A stretch of 64,000 nucleotides of DNA from Pseudomonas sp. CROZ-RG-20F-R04-15 (GTDB lineage: Bacteria; Pseudomonadota; Gammaproteobacteria; Pseudomonadales; Pseudomonadaceae). The notes under the pieces were generated by a model. The model was not told the origin of the DNA. It saw only the letters and a list, made by a program, of their open reading frames with translations, and did no database searches. The position numbers were made by a program, and so were the translations under genes. This document shows, in pieces, positions 52,581 through 61,506 of this stretch (positions within the stretch are counted from its first letter, which is position 1; each line of letters starts with the position of its first letter). Location: positions 62,001 through 126,000 of the forward strand of contig NZ_JAKNQL010000013.1 in assembly GCF_022662375.1 (NCBI RefSeq). The letters are read 5' to 3'.

Positions 52581-53693
52581 TCAGGCATGAACCGGATAAT
52601 CGATATAGCCACGCTGATCCCCGCCGAAAAAGCTGCTCGGGTCTGGCGCGTTGAGCGCCAAGCCATCGTGCAGCCGACGCGGCAAGTCGGGGTTGGCCAG
52701 AAACGGTCGGCCAAACGCGATGATGTCGGCACGATCGGCAATCAGCGCCTGTTCGGCAGATTGCGCATCGTAGCCGCCCGCCAGGATCAGCACGCCGTTC
52801 CACGTCTTGCGCAACTGGGCAATGATCGCGTCCCAGCGCGGGTCGAAGTTCTCGTCTTTGACTGTGCCGACCATGGCAGGCTCGACCAGGTGCAGATAGG
52901 CCAGGTTCCATTGGTTGAGTGCCTCGACCAAGTGGCCGAAGGTCGCCTCCGGGGTGTCATCGCCCATGCCCATGAAGCGCCCCATCGGCGTCAGGCGCAC
53001 GCCGACCCGCTCGGCACCGACTTCTTCAGTGACGGCCGCCACCACTTCCAGCAGAAACCGCGCGCGGTTCGCCACACTGCCGCCATAGGCGTCGTCACGC
53101 TGGTTGCTGTTGCTGTTAAGAAACTGGTCGAGCAGGTAACCGTTGCCAGCATGAATCTCTACACCGTCCATGCCCGCCTGCAATGCGTTGCGCGCGGCCA
53201 CGCGGTAGTCCTCGACGATGCCGGCGATTTCCGCCGTTTCCAGCGCACGCGGCACCGGCACGTCTCCCCAGACGCCGTTACCGTTTTCATCGACGATAAA
53301 CGTCTTGCCCGGCACCGGCAGCGCGCTGGGCGCAACCGGCAGGCCGGCATCGGGTTGAAAGCTCGGATGGGACACCCGGCCGACGTGCCACAGCTGCATG
53401 AAGATCAACCCGTCGGCCTCATGCACCGCCGCGCTGACGTCACGCCACGCGCGGACTTGCTCTGGGCTGTAGATGCCCGGCGTCCAGGCGTAACCCTGAG
53501 CCTGCCGGGAGATTTGTGTGGCTTCGGTGATGATCAGCGCGGCACTGGCCCGCTGGCGGTAGTACTCGGCGTTCATCGGTGTCGGCACATCGCCCGGTTG
53601 GCCGGCGCGGGAGCGCGTCAACGGCGCCATGGCCACGCGATGGGCGAGGGTGTAAGGACCGAGTGCGAGAGGTTGGAACAGGCGACGAGTCAT
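52581..53693 (-). CDS. Old Yellow Enzyme family ene-reductase
   Basis: 370 residues. It is an FMN TIM barrel of the NemA/XenB type: RVAMAPLTRSRAGQPGDVPTPMNAEYYRQRAS near the start, the active-site pair His-Ala-Gly-Asn in GVEIHAGNGYLLDQFLNSNSNQRDDAYGGS, RVGVRLTP, and FGRPFLANPDLPRRL. The usual HAAH sequence is HAGN here, so the substrate-binding pair is His/Asn, the common NemA-like form. It reduces activated alkenes, nitro compounds or nitrate esters with NADPH. It is a single gene. Confidence 0.94.
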   Translation of the reverse strand: MTRRLFQPLALGPYTLAHRVAMAPLTRSRAGQPGDVPTPMNAEYYRQRASAALIITEATQISRQAQGYAWTPGIYSPEQVRAWRDVSAAVHEADGLIFMQLWHVGRVSHPSFQPDAGLPVAPSALPVPGKTFIVDENGNGVWGDVPVPRALETAEIAGIVEDYRVAARNALQAGMDGVEIHAGNGYLLDQFLNSNSNQRDDAYGGSVANRARFLLEVVAAVTEEVGAERVGVRLTPMGRFMGMGDDTPEATFGHLVEALNQWNLAYLHLVEPAMVGTVKDENFDPRWDAIIAQLRKTWNGVLILAGGYDAQSAEQALIADRADIIAFGRPFLANPDLPRRLHDGLALNAPDPSSFFGGDQRGYIDYPVHA

Positions 53694-53864
53694 GGGTAGC
53701 TCCGGATTTCAATATAAGGAATTCAAGTGCGGCAGCGGTGCCGCAAACCAGTGCCGCTAACTTAACCGCGCTCAGCGGAGCTGATAATCAGTGACCGGCG
53801 CTACGCTGTTTTGCGCACGGCGCAATGGCGCCCGTGCTCATCAGCGATGAACACGGGGCGCGAT

Positions 53865-56099
53865 TCAGGCGGGTGGGTTTGAGCGCGTCAGCGGCAGGTT
53901 CAGCCAGCGCCGGCCGGTGGCGTTGGTGACGGCGTTGCCAAGGGCGGCGGCCATCGGCCCCTGGACGATTTCAGCAGCACCGAGAAAGGGTTCTCCCGGC
54001 TGGTCGAGCACATGCACATCGACTTTTTTCGGCAACTGCGTGAAACGCAGAATCGGATAACCGCTCCAGTCGTAGCTGCGAATGCCGCCCGCGTCGTAGG
54101 CGACTTTTTCGTACAGGGTCCAGCTCGCGGACTGCACGATGCCGCCCTCGACCTGATTGCGCAGGCCGTCGGGGCTGACGATCTGGCCAACGTCAACCGC
54201 CGTCACTACGTGATCAATGCGGATCTCGCCGGTCTGCGGATGCACCCGCAGCTTCACCGCGATGGCGCAGTAACCCATGATGTTTTTGTAGCGGGCAAAG
54301 GCGAAACCGATCCCGGCGCCGGGCGCGCGGCTTTTTTGTGGCCAACCGATCTCGTCACGCACACGTTCTACCACCGCGCGAGCACGCGGGTCGCTGAGAT
54401 GGGCCAGACGCAAGGCGACCGCGTCGATACCGGCCCGGATCGCCAACTCGTCGATACTCGCCTCGATGGCGAAGATGTTGATGTGCGCACCCAGCGAACG
54501 CATGGCCGAGGTGCGAAAAGGCATCTCGGTGACGAAGGTCATGTTGATGCGCGTCGAGTTCAACTGGTAAAGCGGCACTGCGTTGCGATCACCATCGCCT
54601 TCGGGCTGGGCGATCGGCACGGATGGCGCCGAGAAGAAGGGCCGCGCGAGCAAACGTGCCGGCAGCAGACGCCCGGCGTTGACGATGCGTTCGTTGTGCG
54701 GCGTGGTCCAGAGTTCGTAGGCCCAGTCCTGCAGGCGGCCGTGGCTGAGGCCAGCGTCAACTTCGGTGACCATCGCCGAGCTATACGGCTCCCAAAGATT
54801 TTCCTGTTCGCGCATCCATTGCACGCGCACCGGCGTCCCCGGCACGCGCAGAGCAATCAATGCCGCATCGGCGGCGGCATCATCGGCGCCGTTGTGCCCG
54901 TAACACCCTGAGCCTTCGGTATGAATACAGCGCACCCGCTCAGTTGGCAGACCGAGCATTTCGGCAATCCCGGCGCGCAGCGGGTAAACACCTTGGGTGT
55001 GGGTCCAGACGGTAAGCGTGCCGTCCTTGAACCAGGCCACCGCGCAAGACGGGCCGATCGAACCATGCATCAGATATTGCTTGGTGACCCGCGCCTGAAA
55101 ACGCGTGTCGGCCGCGCCGTTTGGCGTGCCGCTGTTGCTGATCGGATAGCGCCGTGAGGGCAGACGTTTGAGCAGACCATGAATCTCGGTCGCCTCGGGA
55201 ATCGCCTCGCCGCCGCTCCATTGCGTCACCTCGCTGGCACGGCGCATGGCTTTGATCGCTTGCCACTCATCACCGGCGACCACCGCCAGATAGTTGCCAT
55301 CGCGGATCACCTTGACCACGCCAGCCAGCGCTTCGATGGACGCCGTGTCGAATGCTTGCAACGTGCAGCCCGGACGGGGCGGGCGGATCACCCGCGCATG
55401 CAGCATGCCCGGCAGGCGCATGTCCTGGACGAAGGCTGCACCACCGCTGACCTTCGCCGGAATGTCGAGGCGCGGCAACGAATGGCCGATCAGTGTGAAG
55501 TCAGCAGCGGCCATCGCCGGTGACTGAGCCTTGGCATATTGATGCACATCGACATGCTTGACCGCGTCGGCGTAACTCATCCGTTGAGCGGCCGGGCCTA
55601 CGATCACAGCGTCGCGGGTGCTCAGCAGCGCGGCATCGACCTGAAAACGGCGCGCGGCGGCATCGACGAGCATTTCGCGCACCTGCGCGGCGGCGTTATA
55701 CAACGCGGTACCGCTGTCGAAAATACTGTGGCTGCCGGCGGTGTAGCCTTCGTTGGGCGTCAGCGCGGTGTCGGCGGTGAGCAGGTTGATGGCGGTAGCC
55801 GGCACCTGCAAACGCTCGGCGGCGATTTGCAGCAGCGCGGTTTTTACCCCGGTGCCCAACTCGACCTTGCCGGTGTAGACGGTGATGCCATCGGCGCCGA
55901 TGCGGATCCAGGCGTCGAGAAACGGGTTGGTGCGCAGGCTTCCGGGGAGATCGGGCGCGAGGACCACGGTGCCGAGCGTATCGACTTCGGTGTCGGCCAG
56001 TGCTCGCCGCGCCAACGGCATCAGGGTGAATGCCATCAGCAATGCACCACCGCGCAGGAAGGCGCGTCGGCTCGGGTGCAAACCATTCGACTCGCTCAT
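53865..56099 (-). CDS. Molybdopterin-binding subunit, isoquinoline 1-oxidoreductase/aldehyde dehydrogenase type (second copy)
   Basis: 744 residues from ATG 56099, overlapping the 2Fe-2S stop by 4 bases. Tat signal PSRRAFLRGGALLMAFTLMPLA at about residue 9. The molybdenum hydroxylase fold is recognisable from FTLIGHSLPRLDIPAKVSGGAAFVQDMRLPGMLHARV, LTVWTHTQGVYPLRAGIAEMLGLP and the C-terminal GEPFLGAAEIVQGPMAAALGNAVTNA with the catalytic Glu. It is clearly paralogous to the subunit at 17638-19884 but quite divergent, so the substrates probably differ. Confidence 0.92.
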   Translation of the reverse strand: MSESNGLHPSRRAFLRGGALLMAFTLMPLARRALADTEVDTLGTVVLAPDLPGSLRTNPFLDAWIRIGADGITVYTGKVELGTGVKTALLQIAAERLQVPATAINLLTADTALTPNEGYTAGSHSIFDSGTALYNAAAQVREMLVDAAARRFQVDAALLSTRDAVIVGPAAQRMSYADAVKHVDVHQYAKAQSPAMAAADFTLIGHSLPRLDIPAKVSGGAAFVQDMRLPGMLHARVIRPPRPGCTLQAFDTASIEALAGVVKVIRDGNYLAVVAGDEWQAIKAMRRASEVTQWSGGEAIPEATEIHGLLKRLPSRRYPISNSGTPNGAADTRFQARVTKQYLMHGSIGPSCAVAWFKDGTLTVWTHTQGVYPLRAGIAEMLGLPTERVRCIHTEGSGCYGHNGADDAAADAALIALRVPGTPVRVQWMREQENLWEPYSSAMVTEVDAGLSHGRLQDWAYELWTTPHNERIVNAGRLLPARLLARPFFSAPSVPIAQPEGDGDRNAVPLYQLNSTRINMTFVTEMPFRTSAMRSLGAHINIFAIEASIDELAIRAGIDAVALRLAHLSDPRARAVVERVRDEIGWPQKSRAPGAGIGFAFARYKNIMGYCAIAVKLRVHPQTGEIRIDHVVTAVDVGQIVSPDGLRNQVEGGIVQSASWTLYEKVAYDAGGIRSYDWSGYPILRFTQLPKKVDVHVLDQPGEPFLGAAEIVQGPMAAALGNAVTNATGRRWLNLPLTRSNPPA

Positions 56100-56569
56100 G
56101 TCAGGCTCCCGCTGTGCCCGGCCACTTGTTTGATCGCCTCGATGATGCGCAAGTGCGTACCGCAGCGGCACAGGTTGCCGGCCATGTGCTCGCGAATGGT
56201 CGCCTCATCCGGGTGTCGATTACGTTCAAGCAACGCCTGCGCGCGCATCAACATGCCGGCAATGCAGTAACCGCATTGCGCGGCCTGTTTCTCGATGAAC
56301 GCCGCTTGCAGAGGGCCGGGCTTTTCCGCGCTGCCGAGGCTTTCCACGGTGCGGATTTTTTTGCCTTCGAGACCGGCGCAGGGCGTCAGGCAGGCGAACA
56401 CCGGTTGATCATCGACGATCACCGTGCAGGCGCCGCATTGACCGAGACCGCAACCGTATTTGGCGCCGTTGAGGTTCAAGTGATTGCGCAGCGCATACAG
56501 CAACGGCATGTCCGGCTCCAGCTCAAGCGGTTGCGCGGCTCCGTTGACGTTGAGAGTGATCTGGCTCAT
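56096..56569 (-). CDS. 2Fe-2S subunit of the second molybdenum hydroxylase
   Basis: 157 residues from ATG 56569 with AGGAGG just upstream. Cluster motifs GCGLGQCGACTVIVDD with Cys in FACLTPC, and CGYCIAGMLM with CRCGTHLRIIEAI. No signal peptide. Its start overlaps the cytochrome c stop (56566-56569) by 4 bases and its stop overlaps the next start by 4 bases, so all three genes are tightly coupled. Confidence 0.95.
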   Translation of the reverse strand: MSQITLNVNGAAQPLELEPDMPLLYALRNHLNLNGAKYGCGLGQCGACTVIVDDQPVFACLTPCAGLEGKKIRTVESLGSAEKPGPLQAAFIEKQAAQCGYCIAGMLMRAQALLERNRHPDEATIREHMAGNLCRCGTHLRIIEAIKQVAGHSGSLT

Positions 56570-57846
56570 TTCGCCTCCTGACGTAATGCTTCGATAGTGG
56601 AAGAGAGGTCGGCCCACGGTTGATCAGGGCTCGCTTGCTGACGCAGGTACGTAGCCAGTGCAGCGAGTTGCGCGTTGTCCAGGCTGGCGGCGAACGCCGG
56701 CATCAGCGGGCCGGGCGATCCGGGTGTGGCAGGTAGCCCTTCGAGCACGGTTTTGAGGAAGTTGCGCGAACTGGTCGCTTGCAGCGCCGAGGTGTTTTGC
56801 AGGCCCGGGCGACCATCGATGGTGCGCATCGGCGCCGCCGGGCCATGGCAGCCGGCGCAGGCGCTGCTGAAGAGCAGGGCGCCGGTCGAGTGGTCTGCCG
56901 CTTCACTGGCAGGCGTCTTTGGCGACGTCTGCGTCAGTGGGTGCGGGTTTTCCAGACTGAGCAAATACTCGGCAATCGCCTCGGCCTCACTGGCGGGCAA
57001 GCGGGCCAGACTCAAGCTGACCGGACGCATCGGGCCGGCGGGTGTGCCGTGGCCATCAACGATCTCGGCGCGCAGATAGCCGACCATTTGCTCGCGACTC
57101 CACGGGTTGCTGCGTTGTCCCATGCCGACCAGCGCTGGCGCGTGCCAGCCGTCGACGCTGCCGCCCAGTAGGTATTCCGAGGATTTTTCCGCGCCGATCA
57201 GGTTCAGCGGCGAATGACAGCCGGCGCAATGGCCCGGACCGTCGACCAGATAACGCCCGCGATTCCACGCTTCGCTGTGCTGCGCCAGCGGCGTCAGTGG
57301 CTCACCGTGCAGGAACAGCAGGTTCCAGAACGCCACCAACGGGCGAATATTCATCGGAAAGTTCATCTGGTTGTGCTCGGCCGGCGCGCGCACGGCGGGG
57401 CCGCTCATCAAGTAGGCATAGGCGTCGGCGATGTCGGCTGCGCTCATGCGCCGGTAGTGCACGTAGGGGAACGCCGGATAGAGCAAGTGACCATCGCGAG
57501 CAATGCCCTGACGCATCGCCCGCTCGAAGGCTGGCAGTGACCACTGGCCGATACCGGTCTCTACGTCCGGGGTGATGTTGGTGCTGTACAGCGTGCCGAA
57601 CGGCGTTACCAGCGGCAGCCCGCCGGCCAGATATTGACCACCGGGGCGGGTATGGCACACCGCACAATCGCCGGCCTCCACCACCCGCGCCCCGCGTTGC
57701 AACTGCGCAGTTTCGAACATCGTCGGGCGCTCGATCGGCGCAATTGGCGGACGCCACATCAGCCAAACGGCGCCGATCAGGCCGAACACAGCGACGACTG
57801 CCACGCTGATCCATAGCGTTTTGGACTTCAGCAAGTGGCGGTTCAT
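56566..57846 (-). CDS. Triheme cytochrome c of the second molybdenum hydroxylase
   Basis: 426 residues with an N-terminal signal anchor (TLWISVAVVAVFGLIGAVWLMW) and three heme c motifs, CAVCH, CAGCH and CAGCH. It precedes the 2Fe-2S and molybdopterin genes, unlike the first operon where it follows them. It should pass electrons from the enzyme to the respiratory chain. No clear ribosome binding site lies before ATG 57846. The next gene upstream is a divergent MFS gene. Confidence 0.93.
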   Translation of the reverse strand: MNRHLLKSKTLWISVAVVAVFGLIGAVWLMWRPPIAPIERPTMFETAQLQRGARVVEAGDCAVCHTRPGGQYLAGGLPLVTPFGTLYSTNITPDVETGIGQWSLPAFERAMRQGIARDGHLLYPAFPYVHYRRMSAADIADAYAYLMSGPAVRAPAEHNQMNFPMNIRPLVAFWNLLFLHGEPLTPLAQHSEAWNRGRYLVDGPGHCAGCHSPLNLIGAEKSSEYLLGGSVDGWHAPALVGMGQRSNPWSREQMVGYLRAEIVDGHGTPAGPMRPVSLSLARLPASEAEAIAEYLLSLENPHPLTQTSPKTPASEAADHSTGALLFSSACAGCHGPAAPMRTIDGRPGLQNTSALQATSSRNFLKTVLEGLPATPGSPGPLMPAFAASLDNAQLAALATYLRQQASPDQPWADLSSTIEALRQEAK

Positions 57847-58141
57847 GGGACAAAGAACAACGCGGCAGGCAATGGCAGAACGGATGGGATACGGATCATG
57901 ACAACGCTCCTTGTAACAGCCGGGGGAGGGCGCCGCTGGAAACGACGGCGCCAGGGTCCAAAGCGTAGATAAACCGTCGGCGCGGGAGAATCACCCGTGC
58001 ACGCAACAGCGCGTTGCGCGAGAAGCAATGCCTGCGCCATTGCACCGGACGCATCACAGCGTTGCTCGCCGCGTGGATTCTGCGCATCGCCACAGCGCCG
58101 TAGCCTTGGCAGCACTTTCCTGAACTCAATGAGGTGTCATC
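57847..58141. other. Divergent intergenic region without gene
   Basis: Nearly 300 bases between the cytochrome c gene and the divergent MFS gene. I see no open frame with family resemblance and no clear palindrome. It must hold the promoters of both. Confidence 0.5.
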
Positions 58142-59341
58142 ATGCTCACGGGCAATCCAGCCGTTGCGGCCAGCGCCGAACAGCCAACGTCACTTTCCGG
58201 CCTGATGGTCGCGTTCCTGGCATTTTGCTGTGGCGCGGTCGTGGCCAATCTTTATTACGCACAGCCAATCGTCGAACTGATTGCGCCGCAGATCGGTCTG
58301 TCCAGCGCCAATGCCAGCCTGATCGTTTCGCTGACGCAGTTTGGTTATGCACTGGGCCTGTTGTTGCTGGTGCCGCTGGCCGATCTGATGGAAAACCGTC
58401 GGCTGGTGGTCGGCTTCACCCTGGCGGCCAGCGTCACGCTGTTGTGCGCCGGACTGACTCATTCGCCGTCGATGTTCCTCGTGTTGTCGTTACTGATCGG
58501 TCTGACCTCGGTGGCCGTGCAGATCCTCGTGCCGCTGGCGGCACACCTGGCACCCGAAGCGACCCGTGGCCGCGTCGTCGGCAATATCATGAGCGGTCTG
58601 CTGTTGGGGATTCTGTTGTCACGGCCACTGTCGAGCCTGTTGGTTGAAGTGTTCGGCTGGCGCGGGGTGTTTTACAGCGCGGCGGCCCTGATGGCTGTCA
58701 TCGCTCTAATTACCGCCGTGGCACTGCCGCGTCGGTTGCCAACGCATAAAGCCACGTATGCCGCGCTGATCGGTTCGGTGTTCGCCTTGGCCCGGCGCTA
58801 TCCGCTGTTGCGTCAGCGCTCGCTGTATCAAGGGCTGCTGTTTGCCAGTTTCAGCCTGTTCTGGACCCTTGCACCGATTGAACTGATGCGTCACCACGGC
58901 TTCACTCAGGCACAAGTCGCGATCTTTGCGCTGGTCGGTGCGGTGGGTGCCATTGCCGCGCCGATCGCCGGGCGTCTGGCCGATGCCGGGCATGGTCGGC
59001 GCGGCACGCTGGTCGCGTTGTTGCTGGCGCCGGTTTCGCTGCTGATCGCCGCACTCCCGGGCAGCGGCTATGTCTGGCTGGTGGTGTGCGCGGTGCTGCT
59101 GGATTTCGCCGTGCAATTGAACATGGTGCTCGGCCAGCGAGAGGTGTACGCCCTCGATCCGCACAGCCGTGCGCGCCTTAATGCGGTGTACATGACCAGT
59201 ATTTTCGTCGGCGGCGCGCTGGGTTCGCTGGTCGCGAGCCCGTTATACGAGCATTTCGGCTGGAACCTGTCCGCTGTCGCGGTGGCGCTACTGCCAGCGC
59301 TGGCGCTCGGGTTGTTCCTGAGCCGCAAGGCCGATGTCTGA
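58142..59341 (+). CDS. MFS transporter, YgaY/EmrD-like
   Basis: 399 residues, 12 membrane segments. The N-terminal MVAFLAFCCGAVVANLYYAQPIVELIAPQIGLSSANASLIVSLTQFGYALGLLLLVPLADLMENRRLV contains the NLYYAQPIV signature of a common MFS branch of uncharacterised exporters. The A motif is PLADLMENRR. It is followed by a LysR gene in the same direction 94 bases later. Substrate unknown. Confidence 0.9.
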   Translation: MLTGNPAVAASAEQPTSLSGLMVAFLAFCCGAVVANLYYAQPIVELIAPQIGLSSANASLIVSLTQFGYALGLLLLVPLADLMENRRLVVGFTLAASVTLLCAGLTHSPSMFLVLSLLIGLTSVAVQILVPLAAHLAPEATRGRVVGNIMSGLLLGILLSRPLSSLLVEVFGWRGVFYSAAALMAVIALITAVALPRRLPTHKATYAALIGSVFALARRYPLLRQRSLYQGLLFASFSLFWTLAPIELMRHHGFTQAQVAIFALVGAVGAIAAPIAGRLADAGHGRRGTLVALLLAPVSLLIAALPGSGYVWLVVCAVLLDFAVQLNMVLGQREVYALDPHSRARLNAVYMTSIFVGGALGSLVASPLYEHFGWNLSAVAVALLPALALGLFLSRKADV

Positions 59342-59435
59342 ACATCCAGCAGGTGCGGCCGAGCACGGCGGCACAAGACGAAGGGCGAACAGTGATGCAC
59401 AATCATCCGCGTTCCCTTTCGACCGGACCCCGCTT

Positions 59436-60359
59436 ATGGACAAGTTGCTGGCACTGAAGATGTTTGTGGAAACCGTGCGCTGCGGGGGCTATTCCTCGGC
59501 AGCGCGCAAACTCGGGATATCTACCTCGTCAGTGACACGGCAAGTGGCCGGGCTGGAACACGAACTGGGCGCGAGCCTGCTCAATCGCACCACGCGCAAC
59601 ACCAGCGTGACCGTTGCCGGCCAGACCTATTTTGAAAAAGCCGTGGCGATTCTCGACGCGATCGACGAAGCCGATGCCGTTGTCGCCGATCGCGGCGCCG
59701 AAGCGCAGGGCCGTCTGCGCATCAGCGTGCCGGTGGAGTTCGGCCGACGCCTGATCGCGCCGCACTTGAGCCGCTTGCTCGAGCGGCATCCGGGTCTGGA
59801 GATCAGTCTGTCGCTGAGCGATCAGGTCAGCGACCTGCTCAGCGAGCAGATCGATGTTTCGGTGCGGCTGGGATCGTCGGTGGTCAGTGAAGACATCGTC
59901 AGCAAACGCGTGGGGCAGTTCGAGCGCTGGGTGGTGGCCAGTCCGGCGTATCTGGCTCGTAGCGCGGCGCTCTGTCATCCACGGGATTTACTGGAGCATC
60001 AATGCCTGCGTTTCGATTACGGCGGCACCCACCAGCACTGGACCTTTCAGAATGAAGACGCGCCCATTCAGCTCAATGTCCACGGGCGCCTGCAAAGTAA
60101 TAACGCCGACATCCTGCGCGAAGCCGCTATCGGCGGCGGCGGGGTAACGCTGCTGGCCGACTGGCTGGTGCGCGACGACGTGGTAGCCGGCCGGTTGACC
60201 CGATTGCTCGAGCAGTACGAGGTCAATCCCGGCAGCGCCAGCACCTGCATCAATGCCTTGTATTTACCCAATCACCGTGGGTCCAGCCGGATCAATGTGT
60301 TTATCGACTTCCTGATGGAAATTCTCAGCCCGGCGGCCGCAACTACGCCCACCGCTTGA
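59436..60359 (+). CDS. LysR family transcriptional regulator
   Basis: 307 residues from ATG 59436 (MDKLLALKMFVETVRCGGYSSAARKL); an in-frame frame from 59334 overlaps the MFS end and is not used. Helix-turn-helix YSSAARKLGISTSSVTRQVAGLEHELGASLLNRTTRNTSVT, then effector domain GRLRISVPVEFGRRLIAPHLSRLLERHPGLEIS. It may regulate the preceding MFS gene; it is unusual here in pointing the same way as its presumed target. It converges with xylH, with 10 bases between the stops. Confidence 0.92.
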   Translation: MDKLLALKMFVETVRCGGYSSAARKLGISTSSVTRQVAGLEHELGASLLNRTTRNTSVTVAGQTYFEKAVAILDAIDEADAVVADRGAEAQGRLRISVPVEFGRRLIAPHLSRLLERHPGLEISLSLSDQVSDLLSEQIDVSVRLGSSVVSEDIVSKRVGQFERWVVASPAYLARSAALCHPRDLLEHQCLRFDYGGTHQHWTFQNEDAPIQLNVHGRLQSNNADILREAAIGGGGVTLLADWLVRDDVVAGRLTRLLEQYEVNPGSASTCINALYLPNHRGSSRINVFIDFLMEILSPAAATTPTA

Positions 60360-60369
60360 TCCCTGTGGC

Positions 60370-61506
60370 TCAACGTCGCCCGGTCCGCGTACTCACATCC
60401 ACCCAAACCGCCAACACCAAAATGCTGCCCTTAACGATCATCTGCCAATAGCTGTCGACGTCGAGCATCGACATGCCGTTGTCGAGGCTGGTGATGACCA
60501 GCGCGCCGAGGAGGGCGCCGTACACCGTGCCGGAACCGCCGCGCATGGAAGTACCGCCGATAAAGCACGCGGCGATGGCGTCGAGTTCGCCCATGCTCCC
60601 GGCCGAGGGCGAACCGGCGGCGAGGCGCGCGGTGTTGACCACGCCGGCGAGGGCGCACATCACACCCATGATCCCGAAGATCCACAGCTTCACCGCCTGC
60701 ACATTGATCCCGGACAGGCGCGTCGCTTCCATGTTGCTGCCCACGGCATACACGCGGCGACCGAACACGGTCTGACTGGTCACGTAGCTGAACACCCCCA
60801 ACAGAATCAGCAACAGCAAGACCGGCACGGGAATGCCGTCATAGCTGTTCAGCGTCTGCACGAAACCGGCGAGCACGGCGCCGATCACCAACACGCGGAT
60901 GACGTCACGCGCCAACGAATGCGCCGCGAGGCCGTGCAGGGCGCGATTGCGCCGTTGTTTCCAGGTCAGGAACACCGTCAGCGCAAACAGCAAAATGCCC
61001 AGGCCCGTGCCGATTGCGTGGGGCAGGTAGCCCTGGCCGATGTAAACCAGCTCCGGCGACACCGGCGCAATGGTCGTGCCGCCGGTGATCCCCAGCAGAA
61101 TCCCGCGAAAGGCCAGCATGCCACCCAGACCGACAATGAACGAGGGGATGCGCAGGTAAGCCGCCATGTAGCCATTGGCGAGTCCGATCATCAGGCCACA
61201 CAGGGCGACCAGACTCAGATTCGCCAGCAGCGGAATGTGATAGACCACATCAAGAATCGCCGCGAGGCCACCGAGCAGGCCGAGCAACGAGCCGACCGAC
61301 AAATCGATCTCGCCGCTGATGATCACCAGCACCATGCCGCAGGCGAGAATGCCGGTAATCGACATTTGCCGCAGCAGATTGGAAAGGTTGCGCGGAGTGA
61401 GGAATCCGCCCTCGGTCTGCCAGCTGAAGAACAGCCAGATCAGCACCACGGCAAACACCAGCGCGAGCATTTTGTAGCGGGTGAACAGTTGTTTGACCTG
61501 ATTCAT
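60370..61506 (-). CDS. xylH: D-xylose ABC transporter permease
   Basis: 378 residues with about ten membrane helices and the ribose/xylose permease pattern: LLRQMSITGILACGMVLVIISGEIDLSVGSLLGLLGGLAAILDV and GLGGMLAFRGILLGITGGTTI at 40-150, TRLSGINVQAVKLWIFGIMGVMCALAGVVNTARLAAGSPSAGSMGELDAIAACFIGGTSMRGGSGTVYGALLGAL near the end. It starts directly after the xylG stop. No xylR gene follows it, although one is common in other genomes. Confidence 0.95.
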   Translation of the reverse strand: MNQVKQLFTRYKMLALVFAVVLIWLFFSWQTEGGFLTPRNLSNLLRQMSITGILACGMVLVIISGEIDLSVGSLLGLLGGLAAILDVVYHIPLLANLSLVALCGLMIGLANGYMAAYLRIPSFIVGLGGMLAFRGILLGITGGTTIAPVSPELVYIGQGYLPHAIGTGLGILLFALTVFLTWKQRRNRALHGLAAHSLARDVIRVLVIGAVLAGFVQTLNSYDGIPVPVLLLLILLGVFSYVTSQTVFGRRVYAVGSNMEATRLSGINVQAVKLWIFGIMGVMCALAGVVNTARLAAGSPSAGSMGELDAIAACFIGGTSMRGGSGTVYGALLGALVITSLDNGMSMLDVDSYWQMIVKGSILVLAVWVDVSTRTGRR

